Assembly: GCA_947628135.1 (NCBI GenBank)
Contig: CANQYT010000002.1
Location: 62,001 to 126,000, forward strand
Length of the DNA stretch: 64,000 nt
Reading direction: 5' to 3'
Source of the DNA: an uncultured Clostridia bacterium
GTDB taxonomy: Bacteria; Bacillota; Clostridia; Christensenellales; CAG-314
In this document: positions 35,462 to 43,937 of the stretch, piece by piece
Numbering within the stretch: the stretch's first letter is position 1
Layout: every line of letters starts with the position of its first letter
Notes under the pieces: generated by a model
Told to the model about the DNA's origin: nothing
Database searches by the model: none
Seen by the model: only the letters and a program-made list of their open reading frames with translations
Position numbers and translations under genes: made by a program

Positions 35462-37447
35462 ATGATATCATTCAACGGTAAATTTACGCTTAGTTCCGAC
35501 GTGCGGTGCAGTGACAAATCTCTGACGCACCGCGCGCTTATTGCCGCCGCCATTGCGGAGGGCACAAGTTCGTTACGCAACGTCACCCTTTCGCGCGACG
35601 TATCGGCGACCGCGTCCGCGTTGAAAGCGGTAGCGAACATAGATTTGCAACGGAACGAAAAGTCTTGCGATTGCACGGCAAAGATAATTCCCAACGAAAA
35701 TTTTCGGCAGGACGTGACGGTGAACTGTTTGGGCAGCGGCACGACCGCGCGGCTTGTGGGCGGACTGTTTGCGGGCGCGGGCATACGCGCGCGATTTGTC
35801 GGCGACGACAGTCTTGTCAAACGTCCTATGGATAGGTTGGTACGCCCTCTGCGCCAATTGGGAGCAAACATACGCTGTGCAAAGGACTGCCTGTTCGAAA
35901 CGGAGGGCGGCAATTTGCACGGCGCGCACGTTCTTGCCGACGCGGCTTCCGCTCAGGTAAAGAGCGCGGTCGTCTTTGCGGGATTGTTTGCAGAGGGGGA
36001 AACGCGCTATACGGAACTTGTGCCCACGCGCAACCACACGGAACTTCTGTTGCGCGAGTTGGGCGCGGACGTGACTACGGACGGAAAGACCGTCGTCGTA
36101 CATAAAAGCCGACCCCATTGCTTCGAAATGACATTGCCCAACGATCCCTCTGCGGTTGCGTATTCGGTGGCGCTGGCTTTGATTTCGGGGCAAAAAGCGA
36201 CGTTTGTCAACGTGTTGCTCAACGAACGCCGCTTGGGCTTCTATCGCGTACTGCAACGGGCGGGCGCTCGTATAAACTATCGCAACGTTCGCACCCTTTT
36301 CGGCGAAAGCGTCGGCGACGTGGAAGTACTGCCGAGCAAACTGCGACCTTTTACCTCCAACGCGCAGGATTCGTGCGACGGAATAGACGAAATACCGTTG
36401 CTTGCCGCTCTTGCTATGTTGACGGAGGGTACTCACATCTTTGAAAACGTGGGCGAACTCGTCTACAAGGAGTGCGACCGCATACAGGCAATCGGGCATA
36501 TAGCCTCCGTTTGCGGACAGCGTTGCGCGTTCGACGGCGGCAATTTGACAATTGAGTCCGACGGAAAAACGTCGGGCGGCAAGTTCTTTCACAGTTTCGG
36601 CGATCATCGCGTGGCTATGAGCGAAACGGTTTTGTGCGTTGCGTGCGGCGGCGGAGCGGTGGACAGCGCGCCGTTCGACGTTTCCCATCCCGATTTTCTC
36701 AAAAGTCTCGGTATTGCGCCGATGAGGTTCGCTTTGGTGGGATCGGACGTGGCAAACAGCCTTTCGCCGCGACTTCACGCCTTTCTTGCCGCGCAAGCGG
36801 GAGTGTGTTGCAGTTACGACGCGGTGACTTTGCCTCCCTCCGTTTGCGATTCCGAATTGGTTGCCACGCTCGGCGAATACGACGGATCAAACGTAACTAT
36901 GCCCTTCAAAACGCGCGCGGCTTCACTGTTGGGGTCGGATATGCCCTCCGTCAACACGGTAACAAATCGCGGCAAACGTTGTTTTTCTACGGACGGTTAC
37001 GGCGTGACGGAATCGCTTCGCAGGCACGGCATTGCGTTTGAGGGGCAGCCTTTGTGGATAGTGGGCGCGGGCGGCGCGGCGGAAGCCGTTATCCGCGAAT
37101 TGACAGGATACGGCTGCAAATTGCAAGTATTCAACCGCACCGAGGAGCGCATACGGTATCTGCGGCGCAAATATACGCTTGCCGAAGTAAGCGATCCCGT
37201 AGGCGTGTTGAGTTTTGTGCCGCAGTGCGAGTTCGAGCGAAGCGTCGTTTTGCCCGCAAGCTGCCGTTTTGTACTCGTTGCCGACTACAAGGGGGACAGC
37301 GGTCTGCGCAAACAGGCGGAGCAACGCGGTATCGCGGTGATAGACGGGTTGGAAATGCTGTTTCATCAGGGCGCGAAGAGTTTCGCTTTGTGGACGGGCA
37401 CGCCCGTATGTACCGATTACGAATCCTTTGAAAAGCAGGTGAAATAA
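35462..37447 (+). CDS. aroA-aroE: Fused EPSP synthase - shikimate dehydrogenase (AroA-AroE)
   Basis: A 661-residue bifunctional shikimate enzyme. Residues 1-420 are EPSP synthase (CLGSGTTARL, KRPMDRLVRPL, KSAVVFAGLFAEG, DPSAVAY, GDHRVAM). Residues 421-661 are shikimate dehydrogenase, beginning at an in-frame methionine (MRFALVGSDVANSLSPRLHA), with catalytic pair K483 (NVTMPFK) and D511 (STDGYGV) and the nucleotide loop GAGGAAEAV. There is no stop or frameshift between the halves. Neither the ATG at 35462 nor an upstream TTG at 35441 has a strong SD, so translation may be coupled to aroB. Sits in the middle of the aro run. Confidence 0.92.
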   Translation: MISFNGKFTLSSDVRCSDKSLTHRALIAAAIAEGTSSLRNVTLSRDVSATASALKAVANIDLQRNEKSCDCTAKIIPNENFRQDVTVNCLGSGTTARLVGGLFAGAGIRARFVGDDSLVKRPMDRLVRPLRQLGANIRCAKDCLFETEGGNLHGAHVLADAASAQVKSAVVFAGLFAEGETRYTELVPTRNHTELLLRELGADVTTDGKTVVVHKSRPHCFEMTLPNDPSAVAYSVALALISGQKATFVNVLLNERRLGFYRVLQRAGARINYRNVRTLFGESVGDVEVLPSKLRPFTSNAQDSCDGIDEIPLLAALAMLTEGTHIFENVGELVYKECDRIQAIGHIASVCGQRCAFDGGNLTIESDGKTSGGKFFHSFGDHRVAMSETVLCVACGGGAVDSAPFDVSHPDFLKSLGIAPMRFALVGSDVANSLSPRLHAFLAAQAGVCCSYDAVTLPPSVCDSELVATLGEYDGSNVTMPFKTRAASLLGSDMPSVNTVTNRGKRCFSTDGYGVTESLRRHGIAFEGQPLWIVGAGGAAEAVIRELTGYGCKLQVFNRTEERIRYLRRKYTLAEVSDPVGVLSFVPQCEFERSVVLPASCRFVLVADYKGDSGLRKQAEQRGIAVIDGLEMLFHQGAKSFALWTGTPVCTDYESFEKQVK

Positions 37448-37448
37448 A

Positions 37449-37865
37449 GTGAAAATATTGTTGTTGAACGGCGTAAATATGAATATGCTGGGACGGCGCG
37501 ACCCCAAATTGTACGGTACGCAGACGCTTGCTCAGTTGGAAAAACAAGTCGTTTCTTATGCGCGGAGCAAAGGCGCAAAGGTCGTCTGCCGTCAAAGCAA
37601 TTGCGAAGGCAAACTTGTGGAAATATTGCAACGTACGGATTGCGACGCGGCAATTTTCAACGCGGGCGCGTACAGTCATTACAGTTACGCTTTGCGCGAC
37701 TGCATAGAGTGTATCCCTTTGCCCGTGGTGGAGGTACATTTGACAGACGTAAACGCGCGCGAAGAGTTTCGCAGGACGGACGTTCTCGCCGACGTGTGCG
37801 CGGCGCGGTTTTACGGCAAAGGCGTTCGCAGTTATTTGGACGCGGTGGACTTTTTGGTGAAATGA
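37449..37865 (+). CDS. aroQ: Type II 3-dehydroquinate dehydratase
   Basis: A 138-residue enzyme that dehydrates 3-dehydroquinate. The opening LLLNGVNMNMLGRRDPKLYG matches the family (with the conserved R and catalytic Y), then QSNCEGKLV, NAGAYSHYSYALRD and EVHLTD follow. Length is normal. Start is GTG, two bases after the aroA-aroE stop. The stop overlaps the shikimate kinase start. Confidence 0.93.
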   Translation: MKILLLNGVNMNMLGRRDPKLYGTQTLAQLEKQVVSYARSKGAKVVCRQSNCEGKLVEILQRTDCDAAIFNAGAYSHYSYALRDCIECIPLPVVEVHLTDVNAREEFRRTDVLADVCAARFYGKGVRSYLDAVDFLVK

Positions 37866-38359
37866 TGGGCAACGTTTTACTTATCGGGTTTGCGGCGGCG
37901 GGCAAAACCACCGTCGGCAGACTGCTTGCGGACAAACTCGGTATGCGTTTTGTCGATACGGACGAACTTATCGAACGCGAAACGGGTTTGAGCGTGAGCC
38001 GTATTTTCGACGAATTGGGCGAAGCCCGTTTCCGCGAAACGGAAAGCGCGGTGTTGCAGTCGCTGTGCGGCGCAGAAAACAGCGTCATTGCCTGCGGCGG
38101 CGGCAGCGTGCTGTCGGACGTATTCGGCGATCTTGCCGCAACGGGCAGAACGGTGTGGCTTTGCGCGGAGGCGGAGACGGTACGCGTCAGATTGTCTTTC
38201 GGACGTCCGCTGTTCGACGGCAAAAGCGTCGAAAGTTTGCGTGCGGTGATGGAACGGCGCGCGCCTCTGTACAAACGTTACGCCGATTTTTCTATTGCCA
38301 CCGACGGACTTACCCCCGACGAAACCGCGGCGCGGCTGTCGGCACTTTTACTTTCGTAA
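37862..38359 (+). CDS. aroK: Shikimate kinase
   Basis: A 165-residue ATP-dependent kinase producing shikimate 3-phosphate. Walker A is G9-F-A-A-A-G-K-T-T17; shikimate-binding D in DTDELIE near residue 34, R in ARFRETE, and ACGGGSV near residue 80 are present. The ATGATG sequence offers two starts; the first overlaps the aroQ stop. Last gene of the run; a terminator-like hairpin follows. Confidence 0.93.
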   Translation: MMGNVLLIGFAAAGKTTVGRLLADKLGMRFVDTDELIERETGLSVSRIFDELGEARFRETESAVLQSLCGAENSVIACGGGSVLSDVFGDLAATGRTVWLCAEAETVRVRLSFGRPLFDGKSVESLRAVMERRAPLYKRYADFSIATDGLTPDETAARLSALLLS

Positions 38360-38375
38360 TTTTCAAAGCAACGTC

Positions 38376-38408
38376 CGCCGTGTTTTTTTATTCGCGGCGT
38401 TTTTTTTG
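38376..38408 (+). terminator. terminator at end of aro run
   Basis: CGCCG (38376-38380) pairs with CGGCG (38395-38399) around an AT-rich loop, followed by eight or nine T. Confidence 0.6.
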
Positions 38409-38547
38409 CGGCAAAGCGGTACAATTTTACGTAACTTTCCGAAATTCTGCGCAGTTTCAATGTCAATTTGTGCAGTTTCAACTTCAAACGTTTACATTTG
38501 ATTGATATAATGAATCGTGAATATTTCTTTTATTAAATGTATTTCTA

Positions 38548-38576
38548 TTGTAACAATAAAAAAAATGTGCTATAAT
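38548..38576 (+). promoter_or_regulatory. promoter of restriction-modification genes
   Basis: TTGTAA at 38548-38553 and TATAAT at 38571-38576, 17-bp spacer. A second set, TTCAAA at 38483 and TATAAT at 38506-38511, lies just upstream with the same spacing. Confidence 0.65.
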
Positions 38577-38598
38577 TAATACAGAGTGGCAAAAAATT

Positions 38599-40023
38599 AT
38601 GCAGAATAACAAATCATCGACTAAATTGGGTGGTAGAGTTTATACTCCGCAGTACATAGTGTTGGATATCTTAGACTTATCTGGTTATCAAGGGTGTAGT
38701 ATTTTGAAGAAGCACGTAATTGATAACAGTTGCGGCGATGGTGCTTTTCTTGTGGAGATTGTTAAGAGATATTGCGAAAGTGCGGTACAAATAGGTATGT
38801 CACCACTTGAAATTGCAAATGATCTTGGCACTTTTATTCACGGTATAGAAATAGATAAAACAGAATGGCAAAAATGCTTAAAGAATGTATCCGATATAGC
38901 AAAAAGTTATTGTGTTTCGGATGTAAATTGGGATATTATATGTGCCGATGCAATGTGTGTTACCAAGTATAACGGCAGAATGGATTTTGTTTTGGGTAAT
39001 CCTCCGTACATAAGAATACACAATTGTGGCAATTCCGTAGATAAGTTAAAAACTTTTTCTTTTGCCCAATTTGGAATGACGGATTTTTATTTGGTGTTTT
39101 ATGAAATAGGTCTCAAAATGTTATCAAAACACGGAGTTTTGGGTTATATAACTCCAAGTTCATTTTTTACAAGTAATGCCGGTAATGAATTAAGAAAGTA
39201 TTTGCTTCGGAATAATTTGATAGAAAATATTGTGGATTTGAAACATTTTCAACCATTTATTTCAACAACATATACAACCATAGTAATACTCAAAAACTTT
39301 AAAAATGACAGTTATTGTCATTATTTCGGGTTTGACGAACAAAGAAAAAGCATATATCATATTGATAGGTTGCTTCCGGAGGATTTTGTAATAAAAGGTA
39401 ATTTTTATTTTTCGACAAATGAAAATTTAAGGTTGCTGAAAAATATATTAAACAATACAGGAAATTGCAAACTGGCTGTAAAAAATGGTTATGCAACACT
39501 TTGTGATGAAGTATTTATTGAGAATTTTGATTATGATTCAAAGTACTTAATTCCTGTTGTCAAAGCATCCACTGGCAAATTCGCAAAAATCTTATATCCA
39601 TATGATAAGAATGCTATACCAATTGCCGAGAGAGATTTAATGCTTGATAATAATATTTATAGATATTTATTATCTAATAAGGAAAAATTGATGAGTCGTA
39701 GTGTCGACAAAATAAAGAATATCTATTGGTATGAGTTTGGACGTAGCCAAGCATTAAAAGATACATATAAAAGTAAAATTGCTTTAAATCAACTTGTACG
39801 TACAACTCGTGATTTGAAATTAACACCTGCGCCATCTGGTGTGGGTGTTTATGGGGGATTATATTTAGTTGGAGGTGTAAAAGAATTGGAAAGGGCAAAA
39901 CGTGTGCTGCTATCTGAGGAGTTTGTGTCTTATGTGACATTATTGGGAAAGTATAAAAGCGGTGGATATTATACGTTTTCATCAAAGGATGTTAGGACAT
40001 TTTTAAACTATAAACTATCTTGA
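38599..40023 (+). CDS. N6-adenine DNA methyltransferase
   Basis: A 474-residue type II-like DNA methyltransferase that transfers a methyl group from S-adenosylmethionine to adenine. Motif X/I region GRVYTPQYIV and DNSCGDGAFL, then the catalytic NPPY at residues 134-137 (LGNPPYIRI). The C-terminal half is a probable target-recognition domain (SKYLIPVVKASTGKFA..., then GVGVYGGLYLVGG). Strongly A/T-biased codons compared with the aro genes before it indicate horizontal acquisition. No strong SD. The likely nuclease partner begins 17 bp after its stop. Confidence 0.88.
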   Translation: MQNNKSSTKLGGRVYTPQYIVLDILDLSGYQGCSILKKHVIDNSCGDGAFLVEIVKRYCESAVQIGMSPLEIANDLGTFIHGIEIDKTEWQKCLKNVSDIAKSYCVSDVNWDIICADAMCVTKYNGRMDFVLGNPPYIRIHNCGNSVDKLKTFSFAQFGMTDFYLVFYEIGLKMLSKHGVLGYITPSSFFTSNAGNELRKYLLRNNLIENIVDLKHFQPFISTTYTTIVILKNFKNDSYCHYFGFDEQRKSIYHIDRLLPEDFVIKGNFYFSTNENLRLLKNILNNTGNCKLAVKNGYATLCDEVFIENFDYDSKYLIPVVKASTGKFAKILYPYDKNAIPIAERDLMLDNNIYRYLLSNKEKLMSRSVDKIKNIYWYEFGRSQALKDTYKSKIALNQLVRTTRDLKLTPAPSGVGVYGGLYLVGGVKELERAKRVLLSEEFVSYVTLLGKYKSGGYYTFSSKDVRTFLNYKLS

Positions 40024-40040
40024 AGGGAGATGAAATAATA

Positions 40041-40775
40041 ATGACTTCAAATAAAGATTTTTTAGAAACAATACGACAATCTTTTGCTGCATATTTGAAA
40101 GTTGGCACTTCGAGAAGTACAGCCAAACTTAAAAGTTTGCACGGGTGCATTGCAGAGGATTTGCAAGAGAAATTTGGGGCGGAATTTACGGTTAAATCAC
40201 AGGGAATTGGCAACGACAAAGAGGGTATAATTAATGGACGTTATTATATAAAAAAAGTTGATATAGTCGTATCCAAGGGTGAAAAAAAAGTTGCAGGATA
40301 TTCCTTGAAATTTGTTATGAGAAATTACTCTCAGAATAGTAATAATTATTTTGAAAATATGTTGGGCGAAACGGCAAATATACGTTCTAGCGGAGTTCCG
40401 TACTTTCAAATATTTATCATATTTGATAGAGTTCCTTATTATAAAACGGGAGGAAAATTTGTGAATTATGAATCCATAACACCTCATAATTTGTATAAAT
40501 ATTTGATGTTATCGCGTGATGATCCATCAATCTTCTTTCACACTCCCGACAAAACGCTGGTTCTTTTAATAAAACTCAAAAGGGAATCCGGCAATCATAA
40601 GTTTATGGATCAAAATGATTATGCTAATTATTATAAATCTGTAATAAATGATTCGGATTTACTTGCATATGCCAATCGCCAGGGTGATCCATTTGACGAT
40701 GGTGTTATATTTAATGATTATGAGGATTTTATAGACAGAACGTATCACGTCGCAATTGGAAAACTTAAAAGATAA
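40041..40775 (+). CDS. probable type II restriction endonuclease
   Basis: A 244-residue soluble protein of the same A/T-rich composition as the methyltransferase. The core VDIVVSKGEKKVAGYSLKF (D74, then S88-x-K90) looks like a degenerate PD-(D/E)xK site, and MRNYSQNSNNYFENMLGET follows in the manner of type II nucleases whose substrate loop is N/Q-rich. I cannot name the subfamily or site. AAGGGAG lies 12 bp before the ATG; a TTG seven codons earlier is an alternative. Assignment rests partly on its position after the methyltransferase. Confidence 0.65.
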   Translation: MTSNKDFLETIRQSFAAYLKVGTSRSTAKLKSLHGCIAEDLQEKFGAEFTVKSQGIGNDKEGIINGRYYIKKVDIVVSKGEKKVAGYSLKFVMRNYSQNSNNYFENMLGETANIRSSGVPYFQIFIIFDRVPYYKTGGKFVNYESITPHNLYKYLMLSRDDPSIFFHTPDKTLVLLIKLKRESGNHKFMDQNDYANYYKSVINDSDLLAYANRQGDPFDDGVIFNDYEDFIDRTYHVAIGKLKR

Positions 40776-40812
40776 TATTATTTGTTATCAATCAATGGTA
40801 TCTCAAAAATGC

Positions 40813-40872
40813 GCCTGTTTTAATTTGAATTACAATTCAATTTAAAACAGGCTAAAATTTTGTTTTTTGATT
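40813..40872 (+). terminator. terminator of restriction-modification pair
   Basis: A 19-bp stem with one mismatch, starting GCCTGTTTTAA (40813) and closing AAAACAGGC (40852), two-base loop, then an AT-rich tail with T-runs. Confidence 0.85.
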
Positions 40873-41138
40873 GGGCAGTTTGTGTGTATTTTATTAATTG
40901 TTTTTTGTGAAAAAAGTTAGACAAGACAAGTGTTAAATGTTTAGTTTAGGCATATCGGTTTTCTATTAAGCAGCAAAAGTTTCTACAAAAACACAGATTG
41001 ATTAATAACATTATTATCCTCAAATAATTTTACATAATGCAAATTCTATTGATAAAACATTTTTTTGAAAAGTTTTTGAATTTGATAGTGGAAGAGTTAG
41101 AGGATTTTGGAATTGTCGTAAAAATTTTTATTTTGGTA
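40873..41138. other. AT-rich intergenic stretch
   Basis: No supported gene. The A/T bias continues to about 41160, where composition returns to that of the core genome; this is probably the right edge of the acquired island. Confidence 0.5.
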
Positions 41139-41167
41139 TTGAATTTTTCAACGGTTTAATGTATAAT
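41139..41167 (+). promoter_or_regulatory. promoter with long leader, uridine kinase-like gene
   Basis: TTGAAT at 41139-41144, consensus TATAAT at 41162-41167, 17-bp spacer. The predicted 5' leader runs from about 41174 to 41402 and contains inverted repeats (AAACGCAA at 41245-41252 with TTGCGCGTTT at 41265-41274, then TTT; and a GCCG/CGGC-rich stem near 41319-41342). Confidence 0.7.
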
Positions 41168-41402
41168 ATATTTCCTGCCGAAAGGGCGGCGGTTTATACG
41201 CATATCCGACGTTTGCTCGGTATACGCGGCAAGCGGTGCAAGGCAAACGCAAAATCGTGCAAACTTGCGCGTTTTTATGCCGCAACGTTCTGCCGCACAA
41301 GCGCGCGTAAATCGATACGCCGTCGGCACAGCCGGCGGGCGTTTGGATACGCAAATCGCTCGGCTCAAATTTCACGGTCAATCATTTCCAAGGAGTACGA
41401 AT

Positions 41403-43049
41403 ATGTTTACAGTTACAATTGAAGGCAACAAGCGCGAACTCACCGAAAAAACGCCTATTCTCGCGTTGCTCAACGATCCCGACAAGCGTTATATGGCGGC
41501 GAAAGTCAACAACCGTTTGCGCGAACTCACTTACGAACTGAGTTTCGAGTCGGAAGTAGTGCCGTTGGATCTCACTTCGTCCGACGGCGTAAAGGTGTAC
41601 GAAACGTCCTTCCGCTATTTGCTTGCAATGGCGTTTCACAACCTCTATCCCGATTACAAAATAAAAATCAGTTACACGATCTCCCGCGCGCTGTTGGTGT
41701 CGCTTGTCGAGCCGAAAATGGTGATGGATCGCCGTATGATAAGCGACGTCACCGCCGAACTCAACAGGTTGGTCGAGGCGGACATTCCTTTCGAGCGCAC
41801 GGTGATGAGCAAGGAGGAAGCCTACGACTACTTTGTGGCGCAGGGACAGCGCGACAAAGCCGACGCGCTTCAATACCGTCCGGAAAAAACCTGCCACTTT
41901 TACCGTTGCGGCGATTACCTCAACTATATGTACGGGTATATGGTCCCTTCAACGGGCTATATCAAGTTCTACAAGTTGTTCAGTTACGACGGACATATGG
42001 CGGCGCAGTATCCCCGTTACGAGGCGGGCGGAGTCATTCCCGAATTTAAGGACGAGCCGACGTTCAGCAAAGTGTTGAAACGCGCACACCGTTGGGCGAC
42101 CATTTGCAACGCCGAAATAATCTCCAAGATGAACGACCACGTAAACGAGTCCACGTACGTCGATTTCATCAATATGAACGAGACTTTGCACAACGATATG
42201 CTGCACGAATTGGGCGACCGTATCGCCGAGGACATCGAAAACATTCGTCTCATCTGCATTGCAGGTCCGTCCAGCAGCGGCAAAACGACGTTTTCCAACC
42301 GTTTGCGTATCGAGTTGATGTCGCGCGGCATCACGCCTTTGCGCATTTCTTTGGATATGTACTACAAGGACCGCGACAGCATACCCTTTGACGAGTTCGG
42401 TCAAAAGGACTTCGAGGACATCAATGCGTTGGACGTGGAATTGTTCAACCAGAATATGCTTGCGCTCATCAACGGCGAAGAGGCGGAACTGCCCAACTAT
42501 CAATTCGAGCAGGGGCGCGCCGAACACGGTATCAAGACGAAGATCGGTCCGGACACTCCGATAATCATCGAAGGCATACACGCGCTCAACGATCGGTTGA
42601 GTTACCTCATACCCAAGCACCAGAAGTTCAAGATATACATTGCGCCGCAATTCCAAATCAACATCGACTACCACAACCCGATAAGTTTCACGGATATCCG
42701 TTTGCTGCGCCGTATCGTGCGCGACAAAAAATATCGCGGCGCGTCCGCCGAACGCACGTTGGAAATGTGGCCGTCCGTTCGCCGCGGCGAATTTAAGTGG
42801 ATATATCCCTATCAGGAGGGCTGCAACTACGTGTACAATTCCGCCCTCACCTACGAATTGTGCGTTCTCAAAAAGTACGCCCTGCCCGCGTTGCAGGAAG
42901 TCAAACAGGACAGCCCCTACTATATCACCGCAAACAGACTGATAAAGTTCCTCAAATATTTCAAGGAAATGGACGACAAGTGGGTCCCCTGCAATTCGCT
43001 GTTGAGGGAGTTCATCGGCGGCAGTTGCTTTGCCGAAGTGGACGAGTAG
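41403..43049 (+). CDS. TGS-domain uridine kinase-like nucleoside kinase
   Basis: A 548-residue protein with a threonyl-tRNA-synthetase-like N-terminal region (TGS-type segment, residues 1-60, then an editing-domain-like helix bundle) and a C-terminal P-loop kinase of the uridine kinase/phosphoribulokinase family. Walker A is G288-P-S-S-S-G-K-T295; LDMYYKDRDSIPFDEFGQKDFEDINALD is split over about residues 318-345 and is typical of Udk. Proteins of this architecture are common in Clostridia and Bacteroidetes, with an unsettled physiological substrate. AAGGAGTA places the start at 41403 although the frame is open earlier. Confidence 0.87.
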   Translation: MFTVTIEGNKRELTEKTPILALLNDPDKRYMAAKVNNRLRELTYELSFESEVVPLDLTSSDGVKVYETSFRYLLAMAFHNLYPDYKIKISYTISRALLVSLVEPKMVMDRRMISDVTAELNRLVEADIPFERTVMSKEEAYDYFVAQGQRDKADALQYRPEKTCHFYRCGDYLNYMYGYMVPSTGYIKFYKLFSYDGHMAAQYPRYEAGGVIPEFKDEPTFSKVLKRAHRWATICNAEIISKMNDHVNESTYVDFINMNETLHNDMLHELGDRIAEDIENIRLICIAGPSSSGKTTFSNRLRIELMSRGITPLRISLDMYYKDRDSIPFDEFGQKDFEDINALDVELFNQNMLALINGEEAELPNYQFEQGRAEHGIKTKIGPDTPIIIEGIHALNDRLSYLIPKHQKFKIYIAPQFQINIDYHNPISFTDIRLLRRIVRDKKYRGASAERTLEMWPSVRRGEFKWIYPYQEGCNYVYNSALTYELCVLKKYALPALQEVKQDSPYYITANRLIKFLKYFKEMDDKWVPCNSLLREFIGGSCFAEVDE

Positions 43050-43103
43050 TTTCGACTGCGGCGGCGCGACAGCGCGCAGGACAATGTTATTACTTCATAA
43101 AAT

Positions 43104-43134
43104 GAAACCGACCTCGGACAAAAAGGTCGGTTTC
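43104..43134 (+). terminator. terminator-like hairpin after nucleoside kinase gene
   Basis: Perfect 11-bp stem GAAACCGACCT (43104-43114) / AGGTCGGTTTC (43124-43134). No T-tract follows, so termination may be partial. Confidence 0.6.
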
Positions 43135-43314
43135 GTATATGTTGTCTTGACCGTCCATTGCGCTTGCGCTGCGAAGTAGCGTCGATCGCCGCACGGTTGG
43201 TCGGAAAACACAAAGTTTCAATTCGGTTTCGAAAAGTTCGTGCGCGTACTTGATTTTTGCGTTCTTGCGGGAATCGCGGAACGCACAACGTTTGACATAA
43301 AGCAGAAAAAATCC
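43135..43314. other. intergenic stretch before folA
   Basis: No gene or repeat supported. Confidence 0.5.
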
Positions 43315-43343
43315 TTGCAAAAAAATCAAATCGGCATTACAAT
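43315..43343 (+). promoter_or_regulatory. promoter of folA
   Basis: TTGCAA at 43315-43320 and TACAAT at 43338-43343, 17-bp spacer. Confidence 0.72.
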
Positions 43344-43372
43344 ATTGGTATAACCGAAAGCGAGGGGTAAAA

Positions 43373-43855
43373 GTGAAAGCGATAGTTGTTGTGGACAGAC
43401 ATTGGGGTATCGGACGAAAAGGCGGATTGCTGTTCCGTCTGCCCGAGGATATGGCGTTTTTCCGCGCGACGACTCTCGGCAAAATTGTGGTGATGGGGGC
43501 GAAAACGTACGCAAGTTTTCCGCACGGTGCGCTTCCCAATCGCACAAACGTCGTATTGGACGACAGCGGCAGAACCTATCCCGACGCCGAAAGCGCGTCC
43601 ACTCCCGAATCGCTTGCAAAACTGCTTGCCAAGTATCCCGACGACGAGGTGTTTGTGATAGGCGGCGCAAGCGTGTACAAACTGCTGTTGGCGCAATGCG
43701 ACGAGGTGTATGTCACCAAGGTGAACGCGGACGGGGACGCCGAAGTGTTTTTCCCCGATCTTGACGCAGCACCCGATTGGAAACTTGCCCGTTGCGGCGA
43801 GCCCGTTTCGGACAACGGCTTTACCATTCGTTTTTGCAGATATATCAGAGCGTAA
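43373..43855 (+). CDS. folA: Dihydrofolate reductase
   Basis: A 160-residue NADPH-dependent reductase of dihydrofolate. WGIGRKGGLLFRLPEDMAFF carries the substrate loop with the acidic residue in LPED, MGAKTYASFP the cofactor loop, and VIGGASVYKLLL the second nucleotide motif. Length is normal. GTG start with GAGGGGTAA upstream. Stand-alone gene with no thymidylate synthase nearby. Confidence 0.94.
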   Translation: MKAIVVVDRHWGIGRKGGLLFRLPEDMAFFRATTLGKIVVMGAKTYASFPHGALPNRTNVVLDDSGRTYPDAESASTPESLAKLLAKYPDDEVFVIGGASVYKLLLAQCDEVYVTKVNADGDAEVFFPDLDAAPDWKLARCGEPVSDNGFTIRFCRYIRA

Positions 43856-43868
43856 CCGTTTCAAACGG

Positions 43869-43925
43869 TTGTGCAAAATCGCTCATTATGTTAAACTATC
43901 TACGGTTGTCCTTTGGGACAGCCGT
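43869..43925 (+). promoter_or_regulatory. possible promoter and leader hairpin of MATE gene
   Basis: TTGTGC at 43869-43874 and TAAACT at 43892-43897 have a 17-bp spacer. A hairpin, ACGGTTGTCC (43902-43911) with GGACAGCCGT (43916-43925), then falls in the leader; it might instead terminate folA. Confidence 0.45.
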
Positions 43926-43937
43926 TTGTTGTGTGTT

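Noticed and set aside
41265..41402. Upstream in-frame extension of the TGS-kinase protein
   Set aside because: The added residues are basic and unlike the TGS fold, and AAGGAG fits the ATG at 41403.
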